From: Vibrio maritimus
GTDB taxonomy: Bacteria > Pseudomonadota > Gammaproteobacteria > Enterobacterales > Vibrionaceae
DNA: 64,000 nucleotides
Direction of reading: 5' to 3'
Assembly: GCF_021441885.1 (NCBI RefSeq)
Contig: NZ_CP090438.1
Coordinates: forward strand, 2,666,001 to 2,730,000
This document shows positions 35,707-45,010 of the stretch, piece after piece. The position numbers were made by a program, and so were the translations under genes. The notes below the pieces were generated by a model. The model searched no databases and was not told the DNA's origin. It worked only from the letters and a program-made list of their open reading frames with translations. The number at the start of each line of letters is the position of its first letter. Positions within the stretch are counted from its first letter, which is position 1.

Positions 35707-36561
35707 TTATTGGTGCCACTTTCCAAGTGTCACTCTATCATTGCTTGCGTAGTCTTTCTCTGTGATGACCTCAGTAAAGCCGTTCGTTTCTAGTATGTTT
35801 CTAACCGCCTCACCTTGTTCAAACCCGTGTTCGAACAACAACCAGCCACCATCAAGCAAGTAACTGGGTGCTTGTGCACTTATGGTTTCTATATCGGCCA
35901 AGCCGTTATTTTCTGCAACCAAAGCTGACGATGGTTCAAAACGAACATCCCCTTGAGAAAGATGGGGGTCATTTTCGTCAATATAAGGGGGGTTAGAGAC
36001 AATAATGGCGAACTTGTGAGCTGCATCAATCGGCTCAAACCAGCTTCCTTGGGAAAAACTTGCATTGGAAATATCAAGCTTCTTAGCATTACCTGTCGCC
36101 AACTCCACCGCATGCTCTTGGTAATCAACACCTTTTACGCGGCGTTTTGGCAGTTCGGAAGCTAACGCCAACGCGATTGCACCGGTTCCCGTCCCTAAAT
36201 CCAATAAGTCTCCGTCAATCTGCATCGCTTTATCCAATGCCAATTCAACAAGGCGTTCGGTATCAGGTCTTGGAATCAATGTGCTTGGAGCAACGTTAAG
36301 TGATAGGGACCAGAACTCTCGCTCCCCTAGGATATAGGCAATGGGCTCGCCTTTGGTTCTTCGAGACAACAGCTCTTCGAACGCAATTTGCTCTGACTCG
36401 GTCAGCGGTTTCTCTGGCCACGTCATGAGATAGCTGCGAGGCTTACCCAACGCGTGGCAAAGCAGCACTGCGGCATCAAGGCTTGGTGATTCGCTACTGG
36501 TCTCAGAAAGAACAAGCGATGCTCGTTTGAGCACCGCTTCTATCGACATATCTAACGACAT
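35707..36561 (-). CDS. prmC: Release factor glutamine methyltransferase PrmC
   Basis: PrmC (HemK) methylates the glutamine of the GGQ motif in release factors RF1 and RF2. It has 284 residues with a helical N-domain, the SAM-binding motif DLLDLGTGTGAIALALASEL and the active-site NPPY (SNPPYIDENDPHL). It lies 3 bases downstream of its substrate gene prfA, which is a typical coupling. Confidence 0.95.
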   Translation of the reverse strand: MSLDMSIEAVLKRASLVLSETSSESPSLDAAVLLCHALGKPRSYLMTWPEKPLTESEQIAFEELLSRRTKGEPIAYILGEREFWSLSLNVAPSTLIPRPDTERLVELALDKAMQIDGDLLDLGTGTGAIALALASELPKRRVKGVDYQEHAVELATGNAKKLDISNASFSQGSWFEPIDAAHKFAIIVSNPPYIDENDPHLSQGDVRFEPSSALVAENNGLADIETISAQAPSYLLDGGWLLFEHGFEQGEAVRNILETNGFTEVITEKDYASNDRVTLGKWHQ

Positions 36562-36564
36562 GAA

Positions 36565-37653
36565 TTAGTTGTTCTCTGCAAGCGCTGCGAGCTGATCAGC
36601 TTGGTGCTCTTGAAGTACTGGGTCGATAAGGCTTGCCAAATCACCTTCCATCACTTCGTTCAAGCGGTAGAGCGTTAAGTTGATACGGTGGTCCGATACG
36701 CGGCCTTGCGGGTAGTTGTAAGTACGAATACGGTCACTACGGTCACCAGAACCTAGTAGGTTACGACGAGCATCCGAAACTTCAGCTGCGCGGCGTGCTT
36801 CTTCTGCTTGCACAATACGTGCTGCTAGCACAGCCATCGCTTTCGCTTTGTTCTTATGCTGTGAACGCTCATCCTGACACTCAACCACAGTACCTGTTGG
36901 CAAGTGAGTAATACGAATTGCAGAATCCGTGGTGTTAACGTGCTGACCACCCGCGCCAGATGCACGGAAGGTATCGATCTTAAGATCTGCGGCTTTGATT
37001 TCTGGTAGGTCGGCTTCTGGGATCTCAGGCATGACAGCAACAGTACATGCTGACGTATGTACACGGCCTTGAGACTCAGTTTCTGGGACACGCTGTACGC
37101 GGTGACCACCGGATTCGAACTTCATTGTACCGTAGACAGAATCACCCGATACTTTTGCGATCATCTCTTTGTAACCGCCTTGCTCAGACTCGTTGCAGCT
37201 CATTACCTCAACGCGCCAGCCTTTCTTCTCAGCAAATTTAGAGTACATACGGAAAAGGTTGCCCGCGAAGATACCCGCTTCGTCGCCACCCGCGCCAGCA
37301 CGGATTTCTAGGAAACAGTTGCGCTCATCGTTTGGATCTTTTGGTAGCAGAAGAATTTGTAGCTCATCCGCCAGGTTTTCGATCGACGCTTTCGCTTCTT
37401 TGATCTCTTCTTGAGCCATTTCGCGCATCTCAGCATCGTCTTCTTTTGCCATCTCTTCCGCAGCTTCAAGATCGTCTTGCGCTTGCTGGTAGGCTTGGAA
37501 ACACTTCGTCACTTCTTCAAGCTGAGAGTACTCTTTAGAAAGAGCGCGGAACTTGTCTTGGTCACCGATGACACCAGGGTCACCAAGTAGATGTTGAACT
37601 TCTTCGTAGCGTTCAACCAGAGTTTCCAATTTTACTAAAATGGAGGCTTTCAT
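36565..37653 (-). CDS. prfA: Peptide chain release factor 1
   Basis: RF1 terminates translation at UAA and UAG. It has 362 residues with the catalytic GGQ loop (SGAGGQHVNTTDSAIRITH, near residue 235) and the stop-codon recognition region ahead of it. Terminal features are typical (RIRTYNYPQGRVSDHRINLT). It is 26 bases after hemA. Confidence 0.97.
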   Translation of the reverse strand: MKASILVKLETLVERYEEVQHLLGDPGVIGDQDKFRALSKEYSQLEEVTKCFQAYQQAQDDLEAAEEMAKEDDAEMREMAQEEIKEAKASIENLADELQILLLPKDPNDERNCFLEIRAGAGGDEAGIFAGNLFRMYSKFAEKKGWRVEVMSCNESEQGGYKEMIAKVSGDSVYGTMKFESGGHRVQRVPETESQGRVHTSACTVAVMPEIPEADLPEIKAADLKIDTFRASGAGGQHVNTTDSAIRITHLPTGTVVECQDERSQHKNKAKAMAVLAARIVQAEEARRAAEVSDARRNLLGSGDRSDRIRTYNYPQGRVSDHRINLTLYRLNEVMEGDLASLIDPVLQEHQADQLAALAENN

Positions 37654-37679
37654 AATTGCGTCTTTTCTCGGGGTGAGGC

Positions 37680-38939
37680 TTATTTCGTTTGGTCTAAACC
37701 CAAACTCTGTCTGATAACCGTGAGTTTCGCAGGATCACCCTGCTCTGCGGCATCTTGCAGCGCTTTGGTCGGCGCATGAATAAGCTTGTTTGTTAATTTA
37801 TTACTGAGCTCTAGCAGCACTTTCTCTGGGTCTCCCCCTGCGGCTAGCGCTTGTAAGCTTTTAGATAGTATATCTTGTCTGGTGTCATTCGCCTGTTTGC
37901 GATACTGCCGAATGCTATCAACGGCCTGCAGAGAACGCATCCAAGACATAAACTGCGCGCTCTCTTCACTTACGATGGCTTCCGCTTGAATCGCTTCTAC
38001 TTTTCTCTGTTCAATATTGCTATCAACAATAGACTGTAAATCATCAACAGTATAAAGGTAGGCATCGTTGAGTTCGCCAACTTGCGATTCAATATCGCGC
38101 GGCACGGCAATGTCGATAAGAAGCATAGGTTGATAGCGACGCTTCTTAATCGCAGTTTCAACCATACCCTTACCAATAATCGGTAATGGACTCGCCGTAG
38201 AGCTGATCACAATGTCGGCTTTTGGCAACACTTCCGGAATATCATTAAGTGCAATCACCTCAGCACCAAACTGAGAAGCCAACACTTCAGCTCGCTCTTT
38301 GGTACGGTTGGCAACGATCATCTTCTTGCACCCTTGCCCTTCTAAGTGCTTAGCTACCAGTTCAATTGTCTCGCCTGCGCCCACAAGCAGAACCGTGGAC
38401 TCAGCTAACGACTCAAAAATCTGTCTCGCAAGTGTGGTAGCGGCATAGGCAACAGAAACCGCACTGCCACCAATTTCCGTTTCGGTACGTACTCGCTTAG
38501 CTACAGAGAACGTCTTTTGAAACAGCTTCTCTATGCCACCTTCTACCGACTGGTGATCACGAGCATCACTGTACGCCTGCTTTACCTGCCCTAAGATTTG
38601 CGGCTCGCCCAATACTAGCGAGTCAAGACCACAGGAGACGCGCATCAAGTGCTTGATAGCGGCCTGCTCTTCATAGACATAGAGTGATGGTTTGAGCTCT
38701 TCAGCAGGTACGTCATGAAAACGAACTAACCAATCGATCAGTTGCGACTTATTGGTATCACCAGTGTCACAATAGATTTCGGTACGGTTACAGGTCGAGA
38801 GAATCACTGAACCATTGACTTTGGTATTGTCTCTCAGCTCATTCAGTGCTCGGTCAAGTTTTTCAGGTGGAAACGCCACCTTCTCTCTCAGATCCACTGA
38901 CGCTGTATTGTGGTTAATACCAATAGCAAGCAATGACAT
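37680..38939 (-). CDS. hemA: Glutamyl-tRNA reductase
   Basis: HemA makes glutamate 1-semialdehyde from Glu-tRNA, the first step of haem synthesis by the C5 route. It has 419 residues. The catalytic Cys50 is in SVILSTCNRTEIYCD. Other stretches are SCGLDSLVLGEPQILGQVKQ, the NADPH fold VLLVGAGETIELVAKHL and LLIDIAVPRDIE. It heads the minus-strand operon and is divergent from lolB. Confidence 0.97.
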   Translation of the reverse strand: MSLLAIGINHNTASVDLREKVAFPPEKLDRALNELRDNTKVNGSVILSTCNRTEIYCDTGDTNKSQLIDWLVRFHDVPAEELKPSLYVYEEQAAIKHLMRVSCGLDSLVLGEPQILGQVKQAYSDARDHQSVEGGIEKLFQKTFSVAKRVRTETEIGGSAVSVAYAATTLARQIFESLAESTVLLVGAGETIELVAKHLEGQGCKKMIVANRTKERAEVLASQFGAEVIALNDIPEVLPKADIVISSTASPLPIIGKGMVETAIKKRRYQPMLLIDIAVPRDIESQVGELNDAYLYTVDDLQSIVDSNIEQRKVEAIQAEAIVSEESAQFMSWMRSLQAVDSIRQYRKQANDTRQDILSKSLQALAAGGDPEKVLLELSNKLTNKLIHAPTKALQDAAEQGDPAKLTVIRQSLGLDQTK

Positions 38940-39111
38940 GTAACGCGAATTCTCTGATACGGATTTGACAAATAGGGCAGAATTTTACTTGATGGCAACG
39001 TTTATTGAAAGTCTCTGGCCAATATGTTTTCCTGAGTTTGTGGGATTAATGCTATAGTCTTTCAATATTTTATTGAATTTGCACCATAATCCATCACGTA
39101 AGTAGTTTTCT

Positions 39112-39732
39112 ATGACCAGACTTTATCGTCGCTTCTTTTATACGTTCACAGCACTATTTTTGATTGGTTGTAGCACTTTGCCACCTGAGCCTCAAAGTGT
39201 GGAATGGCAAGCTCACCGCCAGCAACTTGAATCACTGACTCAATATACCGCCAATGGCAAGCTCGGTTATATTTCTCCTGAACAGCGCCAAACGCTCAAT
39301 TTCCATTGGACGTATTCCGCCAATTTAACCCAAGTGCGCTTAACCACTTTTTTAGGTCAGACGGTGTTTAACCTAACCTCAACACCCAACGGTGCGTTTA
39401 TCGAAACCTATGATGACCAGAAACTCTCCGGTCAAGACGCCAATCTACTGATCTATCAGCTGACTGGGCTCAATATCCCTATCGAGCAACTCGCAGGTTG
39501 GCTCATCGGCCTTCCGACAAATGCGGACACTTATCAGCTAAATGACCTTAATACAGTGGCAAGCCTCTCCAAAGAACTCAACCAGAAGACTTGGGCGCTT
39601 AATTACACTGAATATCGAGCATTCAATGTCGAAGACACCGAGCGCACACTGCCAATGCCAACTCGAATGCAATTGGTGCAAGACGACACTAAGCTAAACC
39701 TCGTTGTATCTAAATGGACCATCAAACAGTGA
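39112..39732 (+). CDS. lolB: Outer-membrane lipoprotein receptor LolB
   Basis: LolB receives lipoproteins from LolA and inserts them in the outer membrane. It has 206 residues with a signal sequence ending in lipobox LIGC (Cys20), then a LolB fold (ANGKLGYISPEQRQTLNFHW, LAGWLIGLP). It is divergent from hemA. TGCTATAGT at 39050-39058 resembles an extended -10 box. lolB is followed by ispE as in other gammaproteobacteria. Confidence 0.92.
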   Translation: MTRLYRRFFYTFTALFLIGCSTLPPEPQSVEWQAHRQQLESLTQYTANGKLGYISPEQRQTLNFHWTYSANLTQVRLTTFLGQTVFNLTSTPNGAFIETYDDQKLSGQDANLLIYQLTGLNIPIEQLAGWLIGLPTNADTYQLNDLNTVASLSKELNQKTWALNYTEYRAFNVEDTERTLPMPTRMQLVQDDTKLNLVVSKWTIKQ

Positions 39733-39743
39733 CCGAACGCAAC

Positions 39744-40616
39744 ATGATCACCGAAACCACCACGTGGCCAAGCCCAGCCAAGCTTAACCTATTTCTATAC
39801 ATAACAGGCAGACAGCCTAATGGTTACCACGAACTGCAAACCTTGTTTCAGTTTATTGACCTATGTGACTCATTAGAGATCACGGCTAACAAAAGCGGTG
39901 AGATCACCTTGTCTCCCGACATTGAAGGTGTCGCAACGCAAGATAACTTAATCTGGAAGGCCGCTACCGCCCTTCAAGCCAAGGCAGAGTGCTCTTTTGG
40001 TGCGCACATTAAGCTGGATAAAATACTGCCAATGGGAGGAGGTATCGGCGGTGGATCCTCTAATGCCGCTACGGTGCTTGTCGCGCTCAACTTTTTATGG
40101 CAAACCGGCTTAAATAGCGACGACCTCGCTGAAATAGGTCTTGCGCTTGGCGCGGATGTGCCTGTGTTTGTGCGTGGATTCGCCGCATTTGCAGAAGGTG
40201 TTGGTGAGAAGCTATCTCATGCCGATCCAGTTGAGAATTGGTATCTGGTCGTGAAACCAAAAGTCAGCATCGCAACTGTCGATATCTTTACTCACCCCGA
40301 TCTTACAAGAAATACGCCAAAGCGAGAGCTAGCAACGCTTTTAGAGAGCCCTCACGTAAACGATTGCGAAAAAATTGTACGAATGCTCTATCCAGAGGTT
40401 GATAACCAACTTTCTTGGCTGCTACAATACGCGCCGTCAAGATTGACGGGGACAGGATCTTGCGTGTTTTCCGAGTTTAATAGCAAAGAAAATGCCGAGA
40501 AAGTCCTTGAAATGCTTCCTGACACCGTCTCCGCTTTTGTGGCGAAAGGGTGCAACCGCTCTCCTTTGTTAGAGACCCTGGCTAACTATGAATTAGCCCA
40601 TTTACAATCTGTTTAA
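39744..40616 (+). CDS. ispE: 4-diphosphocytidyl-2-C-methyl-D-erythritol kinase
   Basis: IspE catalyses the ATP-dependent phosphorylation step of the non-mevalonate isoprenoid route. It is a GHMP kinase with PSPAKLNLFLYITGRQPNGY at the N-terminus and the ATP loop PMGGGIGGGSSNAATVL near residue 90, and LTGTGSCVFSEF toward the end. The ATG at 39744 is preferred (290 residues); an ATG at 39714 overlaps lolB and would add ten residues. Confidence 0.95.
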   Translation: MITETTTWPSPAKLNLFLYITGRQPNGYHELQTLFQFIDLCDSLEITANKSGEITLSPDIEGVATQDNLIWKAATALQAKAECSFGAHIKLDKILPMGGGIGGGSSNAATVLVALNFLWQTGLNSDDLAEIGLALGADVPVFVRGFAAFAEGVGEKLSHADPVENWYLVVKPKVSIATVDIFTHPDLTRNTPKRELATLLESPHVNDCEKIVRMLYPEVDNQLSWLLQYAPSRLTGTGSCVFSEFNSKENAEKVLEMLPDTVSAFVAKGCNRSPLLETLANYELAHLQSV

Positions 40617-40643
40617 ACTGGACGCAACCCTGAGGTTTCCACC

Positions 40644-41594
40644 GTGCCTGATATGAAGCTATTTGCTGGTAACGCAACACCTGAACTAGCCCAACGTATT
40701 GCTGACCGTCTATACATCTCTCTAGGAGATGCTACTGTTGACCGTTTCTCTGACGGCGAAGTCGCTGTTCAAATCAACGAAAACGTTCGTGGTAGTGATG
40801 TATTCATCATTCAGTCAACTTGTGCGCCAACTAACGACAACCTAATGGAGTTAGTGGTAATGATTGATGCAATGCGCCGCGCTTCAGCAGGCCGTATTAC
40901 TGCTGTTATTCCTTACTTTGGTTATGCTCGTCAAGACCGTCGCGTACGTTCTGCACGTGTGCCAATCACTGCAAAAGTTGTTGCAGACTTCCTTTCAAAC
41001 GTTGGCGTTGACCGCGTTCTTACTATCGACCTACACGCAGAGCAGATTCAAGGCTTCTTCGATGTACCTGTAGATAACATCTTCGGTACTCCAGTGCTTC
41101 TTGAAGACATGGCTGAGCGTGGTCTTGAAGATCCAGTTGTTGTTTCTCCTGACCTTGGTGGTGTTGTTCGTGCTCGTGCTACTGCTAAAGCACTAGGCGA
41201 TATCGATATCGCAATCGTCGACAAGCGTCGTCCACGTGCTAACGTATCTGAAGTGATGAACCTAATCGGTGATGTTGAAGGTCGCGACTGTGTGATCGTT
41301 GATGACATGATCGATACTGGTGGCACACTATGTAAAGCTGCAGAAGCGCTTAAAGAGCGCGGTGCTAAGCGTGTATTCGCTTACGCAACTCACGCAGTAT
41401 TCTCTGGTAACGCAGCGAAGAACATCAAGAACTCTGTTCTCGACCAAGTTATCGTGACTGACTCTATCACGCTATCTAAAGAGATGGCTGCGACTGGTAA
41501 AGTTACTCAGCTAACTCTATCTAGCATGCTTGCTGAAGCTATTCGTCGCATCAGCAACGAAGAGTCTATCTCTGCGATGTTTACTTCAAAGTAA
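40644..41594 (+). CDS. prs: Ribose-phosphate pyrophosphokinase
   Basis: Prs makes PRPP from ribose 5-phosphate and ATP, for nucleotides, histidine and tryptophan. It has 316 residues starting at a GTG codon (MPDMKLFAGNATPELAQRIA), as does the E. coli gene. Motifs: PYFGYARQDRRVRSARVPIT, DLHAEQIQGFFD, and the PRPP loop VIVDDMIDTGGTLCKAAEAL. It is 27 bases after ispE and ends in a strong terminator. Confidence 0.97.
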   Translation: MPDMKLFAGNATPELAQRIADRLYISLGDATVDRFSDGEVAVQINENVRGSDVFIIQSTCAPTNDNLMELVVMIDAMRRASAGRITAVIPYFGYARQDRRVRSARVPITAKVVADFLSNVGVDRVLTIDLHAEQIQGFFDVPVDNIFGTPVLLEDMAERGLEDPVVVSPDLGGVVRARATAKALGDIDIAIVDKRRPRANVSEVMNLIGDVEGRDCVIVDDMIDTGGTLCKAAEALKERGAKRVFAYATHAVFSGNAAKNIKNSVLDQVIVTDSITLSKEMAATGKVTQLTLSSMLAEAIRRISNEESISAMFTSK

Positions 41595-41611
41595 TCCTCG
41601 TCTAGAAATGA

Positions 41612-41643
41612 AAAAACCACTTCCTATCGAAGTGGTTTTTTTG
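41612..41643 (+). terminator. Terminator of prs
   Basis: AAAAAACCACTTC and GAAGTGGTTTTTTT surround the loop CTATC. The structure is symmetric in A and T runs. Confidence 0.9.
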
Positions 41644-41714
41644 TATTCACATTTTTTGTGCCAATTTAGTGTGCTATCATACCGCGCTTTTGAGATTCAA
41701 GAGAGATCTTAACG

Positions 41715-42305
41715 TTGACTCAGCAGATAAAATTGCTTGTAGGCCTTGCCAACCCTGGACCTGAATACGCTCGCACGCGTCACAATGCCGGTGCTTGGGT
41801 GGTAGAGGAACTCGCTCGTATCCACAATGTCACTTTGAAAAACGAACCAAAGTTCTTCGGTCTCACAGGACGAATTCTGGTGAATGGCAGTGACTTAAGA
41901 CTGTTAATCCCGACCACATTTATGAACCTATCTGGCAAGGCTATCGCTGCATTAGCGAAGTTTTATCAGATCAAACCTGAAGAGATCATGGTCGCTCACG
42001 ATGAGCTAGACTTACCTCCAGGCGTTGCCAAGTTCAAAAAAGCGGGCGGTCACGGCGGTCATAATGGTTTAAAAGACACCATTAGCAAGCTGGGCAACAA
42101 TAAAGAATTTTATCGTCTAAGGATTGGCATTGGCCACCCTGGACACAAAGACAAAGTAGCAGGTTATGTACTCGGTAAAGCACCAGCAAAAGAGCAAGAA
42201 TGCCTTGATGCTGTTGTCGATGAATCCGTACGCAGTCTCGACATCTTACTCAAAGATGGCCTGACAAAAGCACAAAATCGCTTACACACCTTCAAAGCTG
42301 AATAA
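41715..42305 (+). CDS. pth: Peptidyl-tRNA hydrolase
   Basis: Pth releases tRNA from stalled peptidyl-tRNA. It has 196 residues: LLVGLANPGPEYARTRHNAG (catalytic His23), NGSDLRLLIPTTFMNLSGKA, VAHDELDLPPG and FKKAGGHGGHNGLKD. No ATG lies before the conserved N-terminus; the start is a TTG at 41715 with GAGAG about ten bases upstream. It is followed by ychF after 11 bases. Confidence 0.95.
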   Translation: MTQQIKLLVGLANPGPEYARTRHNAGAWVVEELARIHNVTLKNEPKFFGLTGRILVNGSDLRLLIPTTFMNLSGKAIAALAKFYQIKPEEIMVAHDELDLPPGVAKFKKAGGHGGHNGLKDTISKLGNNKEFYRLRIGIGHPGHKDKVAGYVLGKAPAKEQECLDAVVDESVRSLDILLKDGLTKAQNRLHTFKAE

Positions 42306-42316
42306 GGTTTACAATC

Positions 42317-43408
42317 ATGGGTTTTAAATGTGGCATCGTTGGTCTACCAAACGTAGGTAAGTCAACTCTGTTTAACGCACTGACTAAAGCTGGTATCGAA
42401 GCAGCAAACTTCCCGTTCTGTACTATCGAACCAAACACAGGCGTAGTACCTGTGCCAGATCTACGCCTAGACGCGCTGGCGAAAATTGTTAATCCACAAA
42501 AGATCCTTCCAACAACTATGGAATTTGTGGACATCGCTGGTCTTGTTGCTGGTGCTTCTAAAGGTGAAGGTCTAGGTAACAAGTTCCTAGCTAACATCCG
42601 TGAAACTGACGCTATCGGTCACGTAGTTCGCTGTTTTGAGAACGAAAACATCGTTCACGTTGCGGGTAAAGTATCGCCAATCGAAGATATCGAAGTGATC
42701 AACCTAGAGCTAGCGCTTGCTGACCTAGATTCTTGTGAGCGCGCAATTCAGCGCAACGCTAAGAAAGCAAAAGGCGGCGACAAAGACGCTAAGTTCGAGC
42801 TAACAGTACTTGAAAAACTACTGCCGGTTCTTACTGAAGGTGGCATGGCACGTACTGTTGATCTTGCGAAAGAAGAGCTAGCAGCTGTTGGTTACCTAAA
42901 CTTCCTGACTCTTAAACCAACCATGTACATCGCAAACGTGAATGAAGATGGTTTTGAAAACAACCCTTACCTTGATGCAGTACGTGAGTACGCAGAGAAA
43001 GAAAACAACGTGGTTGTTGCGGTTTGTGCATCTATCGAATCTGAGCTTTCTGAGCTAGACGACGAAGATCGCGAAGAGTTCCTAGCAGACATGGGCATTG
43101 AAGAGCCAGGCCTTAACCGAGTGATCCGCTCTGGTTATGAGCTTCTAACGCTACAAACCTACTTCACTGCTGGCGTTAAAGAAGTGCGTGCATGGACTAT
43201 CCCTGTTGGTGCAACTGCGCCGCAAGCGGCAGGTAAGATCCACACTGACTTCGAAAAAGGCTTCATCCGCGCAGAAGTCGTTGGTTATGACGACTTCATC
43301 CAGTACAACGGCGAGTCTGGTGCAAAAGATGCAGGTAAATGGCGTCTAGAAGGGAAAGAATACATCGTTAAAGATGGTGATGTAGTTCACTTCCGCTTCA
43401 ACGTATAA
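42317..43408 (+). CDS. ychF: Redox-regulated ATPase YchF (OLA1-type)
   Basis: YchF is an Obg-family P-loop protein that prefers ATP over GTP and associates with ribosomes. It has 363 residues: P-loop GLPNVGKSTLFNALTKA, G3 region VDIAGLVAGASKGEGLGNKF, and in the base-recognition position NVNEDG (an NxxE motif) instead of NKxD. A C-terminal TGS domain follows (LQTYFTAGVKEVRAWTIPVG). pth-ychF is a conserved pair. Confidence 0.97.
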   Translation: MGFKCGIVGLPNVGKSTLFNALTKAGIEAANFPFCTIEPNTGVVPVPDLRLDALAKIVNPQKILPTTMEFVDIAGLVAGASKGEGLGNKFLANIRETDAIGHVVRCFENENIVHVAGKVSPIEDIEVINLELALADLDSCERAIQRNAKKAKGGDKDAKFELTVLEKLLPVLTEGGMARTVDLAKEELAAVGYLNFLTLKPTMYIANVNEDGFENNPYLDAVREYAEKENNVVVAVCASIESELSELDDEDREEFLADMGIEEPGLNRVIRSGYELLTLQTYFTAGVKEVRAWTIPVGATAPQAAGKIHTDFEKGFIRAEVVGYDDFIQYNGESGAKDAGKWRLEGKEYIVKDGDVVHFRFNV

Positions 43409-43431
43409 TTACGACGCACTCGTTATTGTTT

Positions 43432-43456
43432 AAAAAGCCAGCAACTGCTGGCTTTT
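43432..43456 (+). terminator. Terminator of ychF
   Basis: AAAAAGCCAGCA and TGCTGGCTTTT form a stem with a very short loop, 24 bases after the ychF stop. Confidence 0.85.
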
Positions 43457-43617
43457 GTTGTTTTACAAGGTCTATCAACTCACAACAGGCCCCTAATGCA
43501 AAGCAAATAGACCCTCGGGAAATCGGCAATTATCTAGCAGATTTAGATCATAAACAGAGCGGTTTGATTAAAAAAAGCTCGAACGGCACTTTTTCGCTAA
43601 TTTCTTCGCAAAATAAG

Positions 43618-43646
43618 TTGACGCATCAGATTCAACTCCGCATAAT
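43618..43646 (+). promoter_or_regulatory. Promoter of the tRNA operon
   Basis: TTGACG, 17 bases, CATAAT, then the GC-rich stretch GCGCCCC. A near-consensus -35, ideal spacing and a GC-rich discriminator are typical of stringently controlled stable RNA promoters. The start point would be near 43653, about 50 bases before the first tRNA. The 160 bases upstream are AT-rich without a gene. Confidence 0.75.
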
Positions 43647-43701
43647 GCGCCCCGTTCTCAGCGATAAGGCAACTTTCAAAGAGAATCAACAATATGGAAA
43701 T

Positions 43702-43778
43702 GGCTACGTAGCTCAGCTGGTTAGAGCACATCACTCATAATGATGGGGTCACAGGTTCGAATCCCGTCGTAGCCACCA
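43702..43778 (+). tRNA. tRNA-Met (elongator, anticodon CAU), copy 1
   Basis: A 77-base gene with encoded CCA: acceptor GGCTACG/CGTAGCC, anticodon loop CTCATAA. The sequence matches the elongator Met tRNA as I recall it from E. coli metT/metU rather than the initiator or the Ile-CAU tRNA. Confidence 0.95.
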
Positions 43779-43816
43779 TTTCCTAAATGCTCTTTTTAGA
43801 GTCTTTAGGAAATAAT

Positions 43817-43901
43817 GCGGAAGTGGCGGAATTGGTAGACGCACCAGATTTAGGTTCTGGCGCCGCAAGGTGTGAGAGTTCAAGTCTCTCCTTCCGCACC
43901 A
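43817..43901 (+). tRNA. tRNA-Leu (anticodon UAG), copy 1
   Basis: An 85-base class II tRNA with long variable arm and encoded CCA: acceptor GCGGAAG/CTTCCGC, anticodon arm CCAGA-TTTAGGT-TCTGG. All nine copies in the operon look identical. Confidence 0.95.
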
Positions 43902-43934
43902 TTATTGTTGAACAACGTTTTCGTTGTTATCTGC

Positions 43935-44009
43935 AGGGCTATCGCCAAGCGGTAAGGCAGCGGCTTTTGATGCCGCCATTCCCTGGTTCGAATCCAGGTA
44001 GCCCTGCCA
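43935..44009 (+). tRNA. tRNA-Gln (anticodon UUG), copy 1
   Basis: A 75-base gene with encoded CCA: acceptor AGGGCTA/TAGCCCT, anticodon arm GCGGC-TTTTGAT-GCCGC. The six intact copies look identical. Confidence 0.95.
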
Positions 44010-44041
44010 CTTTTAAAGTGGCAAGTTTTTTGAAAAAAACC

Positions 44042-44070
44042 TTGGCACATGAGACGAGTTTGTATTATAT
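44042..44070 (+). promoter_or_regulatory. Possible internal promoter before tRNA-Met copy 2
   Basis: TTGGCA at 44042-44047 is followed 15-18 bases later by TATTATATT. The spacer between tRNA-Gln 1 and tRNA-Met 2 is the only one with such a pair of boxes and the only junction without the repeated Leu-leader hairpin. It may start a second transcript for the expanded part. Confidence 0.4.
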
Positions 44071-44088
44071 TCTCTCGCTCTCAAGAGT

Positions 44089-44165
44089 GGCTACGTAGCT
44101 CAGCTGGTTAGAGCACATCACTCATAATGATGGGGTCACAGGTTCGAATCCCGTCGTAGCCACCA
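44089..44165 (+). tRNA. tRNA-Met (elongator, anticodon CAU), copy 2
   Basis: Identical in sequence to copy 1 (77 bases with CCA). Confidence 0.95.
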
Positions 44166-44248
44166 TTTATTACAACTTGCAGGCTCGCCTTCAAGTACAA
44201 CGTTAAGATTGAGTTTTACCAATTACTCTCTTAACTATAAGTTTTGTT

Positions 44249-44333
44249 GCGGAAGTGGCGGAATTGGTAGACGCACCAGATTTAGGTTCTGGCGCCGCAA
44301 GGTGTGAGAGTTCAAGTCTCTCCTTCCGCACCA
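44249..44333 (+). tRNA. tRNA-Leu (anticodon UAG), copy 2
   Basis: Same 85-base sequence as copy 1; first member of the 279-base Leu-Gln tandem unit. Confidence 0.95.
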
Positions 44334-44369
44334 TCTTTTAGATAATAACGTTTACTCGTTGTTTTCTGC

Positions 44370-44444
44370 AGGGCTATCGCCAAGCGGTAAGGCAGCGGCT
44401 TTTGATGCCGCCATTCCCTGGTTCGAATCCAGGTAGCCCTGCCA
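44370..44444 (+). tRNA. tRNA-Gln (anticodon UUG), copy 2
   Basis: Same 75-base sequence as copy 1. Confidence 0.95.
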
Positions 44445-44527
44445 CTATTTAAGTGGCTCTGACATTGTTCAGGTTACAACGTTAAGATCGAGTTTTACCA
44501 ATTACTCTCTTAACCATAAGTTTTGTT

Positions 44528-44612
44528 GCGGAAGTGGCGGAATTGGTAGACGCACCAGATTTAGGTTCTGGCGCCGCAAGGTGTGAGAGTTCAAGTCTCT
44601 CCTTCCGCACCA
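44528..44612 (+). tRNA. tRNA-Leu (anticodon UAG), copy 3
   Basis: Same sequence as copy 1, exactly 279 bases after copy 2. Confidence 0.95.
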
Positions 44613-44648
44613 TCTTTTAGATAATAACGTTTACTCGTTGTTTTCTGC

Positions 44649-44723
44649 AGGGCTATCGCCAAGCGGTAAGGCAGCGGCTTTTGATGCCGCCATTCCCTGG
44701 TTCGAATCCAGGTAGCCCTGCCA
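44649..44723 (+). tRNA. tRNA-Gln (anticodon UUG), copy 3
   Basis: Same sequence as copy 1, exactly 279 bases after copy 2. Confidence 0.95.
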
Positions 44724-44806
44724 CTATTTAAGTGGCTCTGACTTTGTTCAGGTTACAACGTTAAGATTGAGTTTTACCAATTACTCTCTTAACTACAAGT
44801 TTTGTT

Positions 44807-44891
44807 GCGGAAGTGGCGGAATTGGTAGACGCACCAGATTTAGGTTCTGGCGCCGCAAGGTGTGAGAGTTCAAGTCTCTCCTTCCGCACCA
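44807..44891 (+). tRNA. tRNA-Leu (anticodon UAG), copy 4
   Basis: Same sequence as copy 1, 279 bases after copy 3. Confidence 0.95.
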
Positions 44892-44927
44892 TCTTTTAGA
44901 TAATAACGTTTACTCGTTGTTTTCTGC

Positions 44928-45002
44928 AGGGCTATCGCCAAGCGGTAAGGCAGCGGCTTTTGATGCCGCCATTCCCTGGTTCGAATCCAGGTAGCCCTGC
45001 CA
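44928..45002 (+). tRNA. tRNA-Gln (anticodon UUG), copy 4
   Basis: Same sequence as copy 1, 279 bases after copy 3; directly followed by a decayed Gln copy. Confidence 0.95.
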
Positions 45003-45010
45003 CTATTTAA

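Noticed and set aside
43426..44098. Short open frames across the promoter and the first tRNAs
   Set aside because: They run through tRNA genes and lack ribosome sites and protein-like composition.
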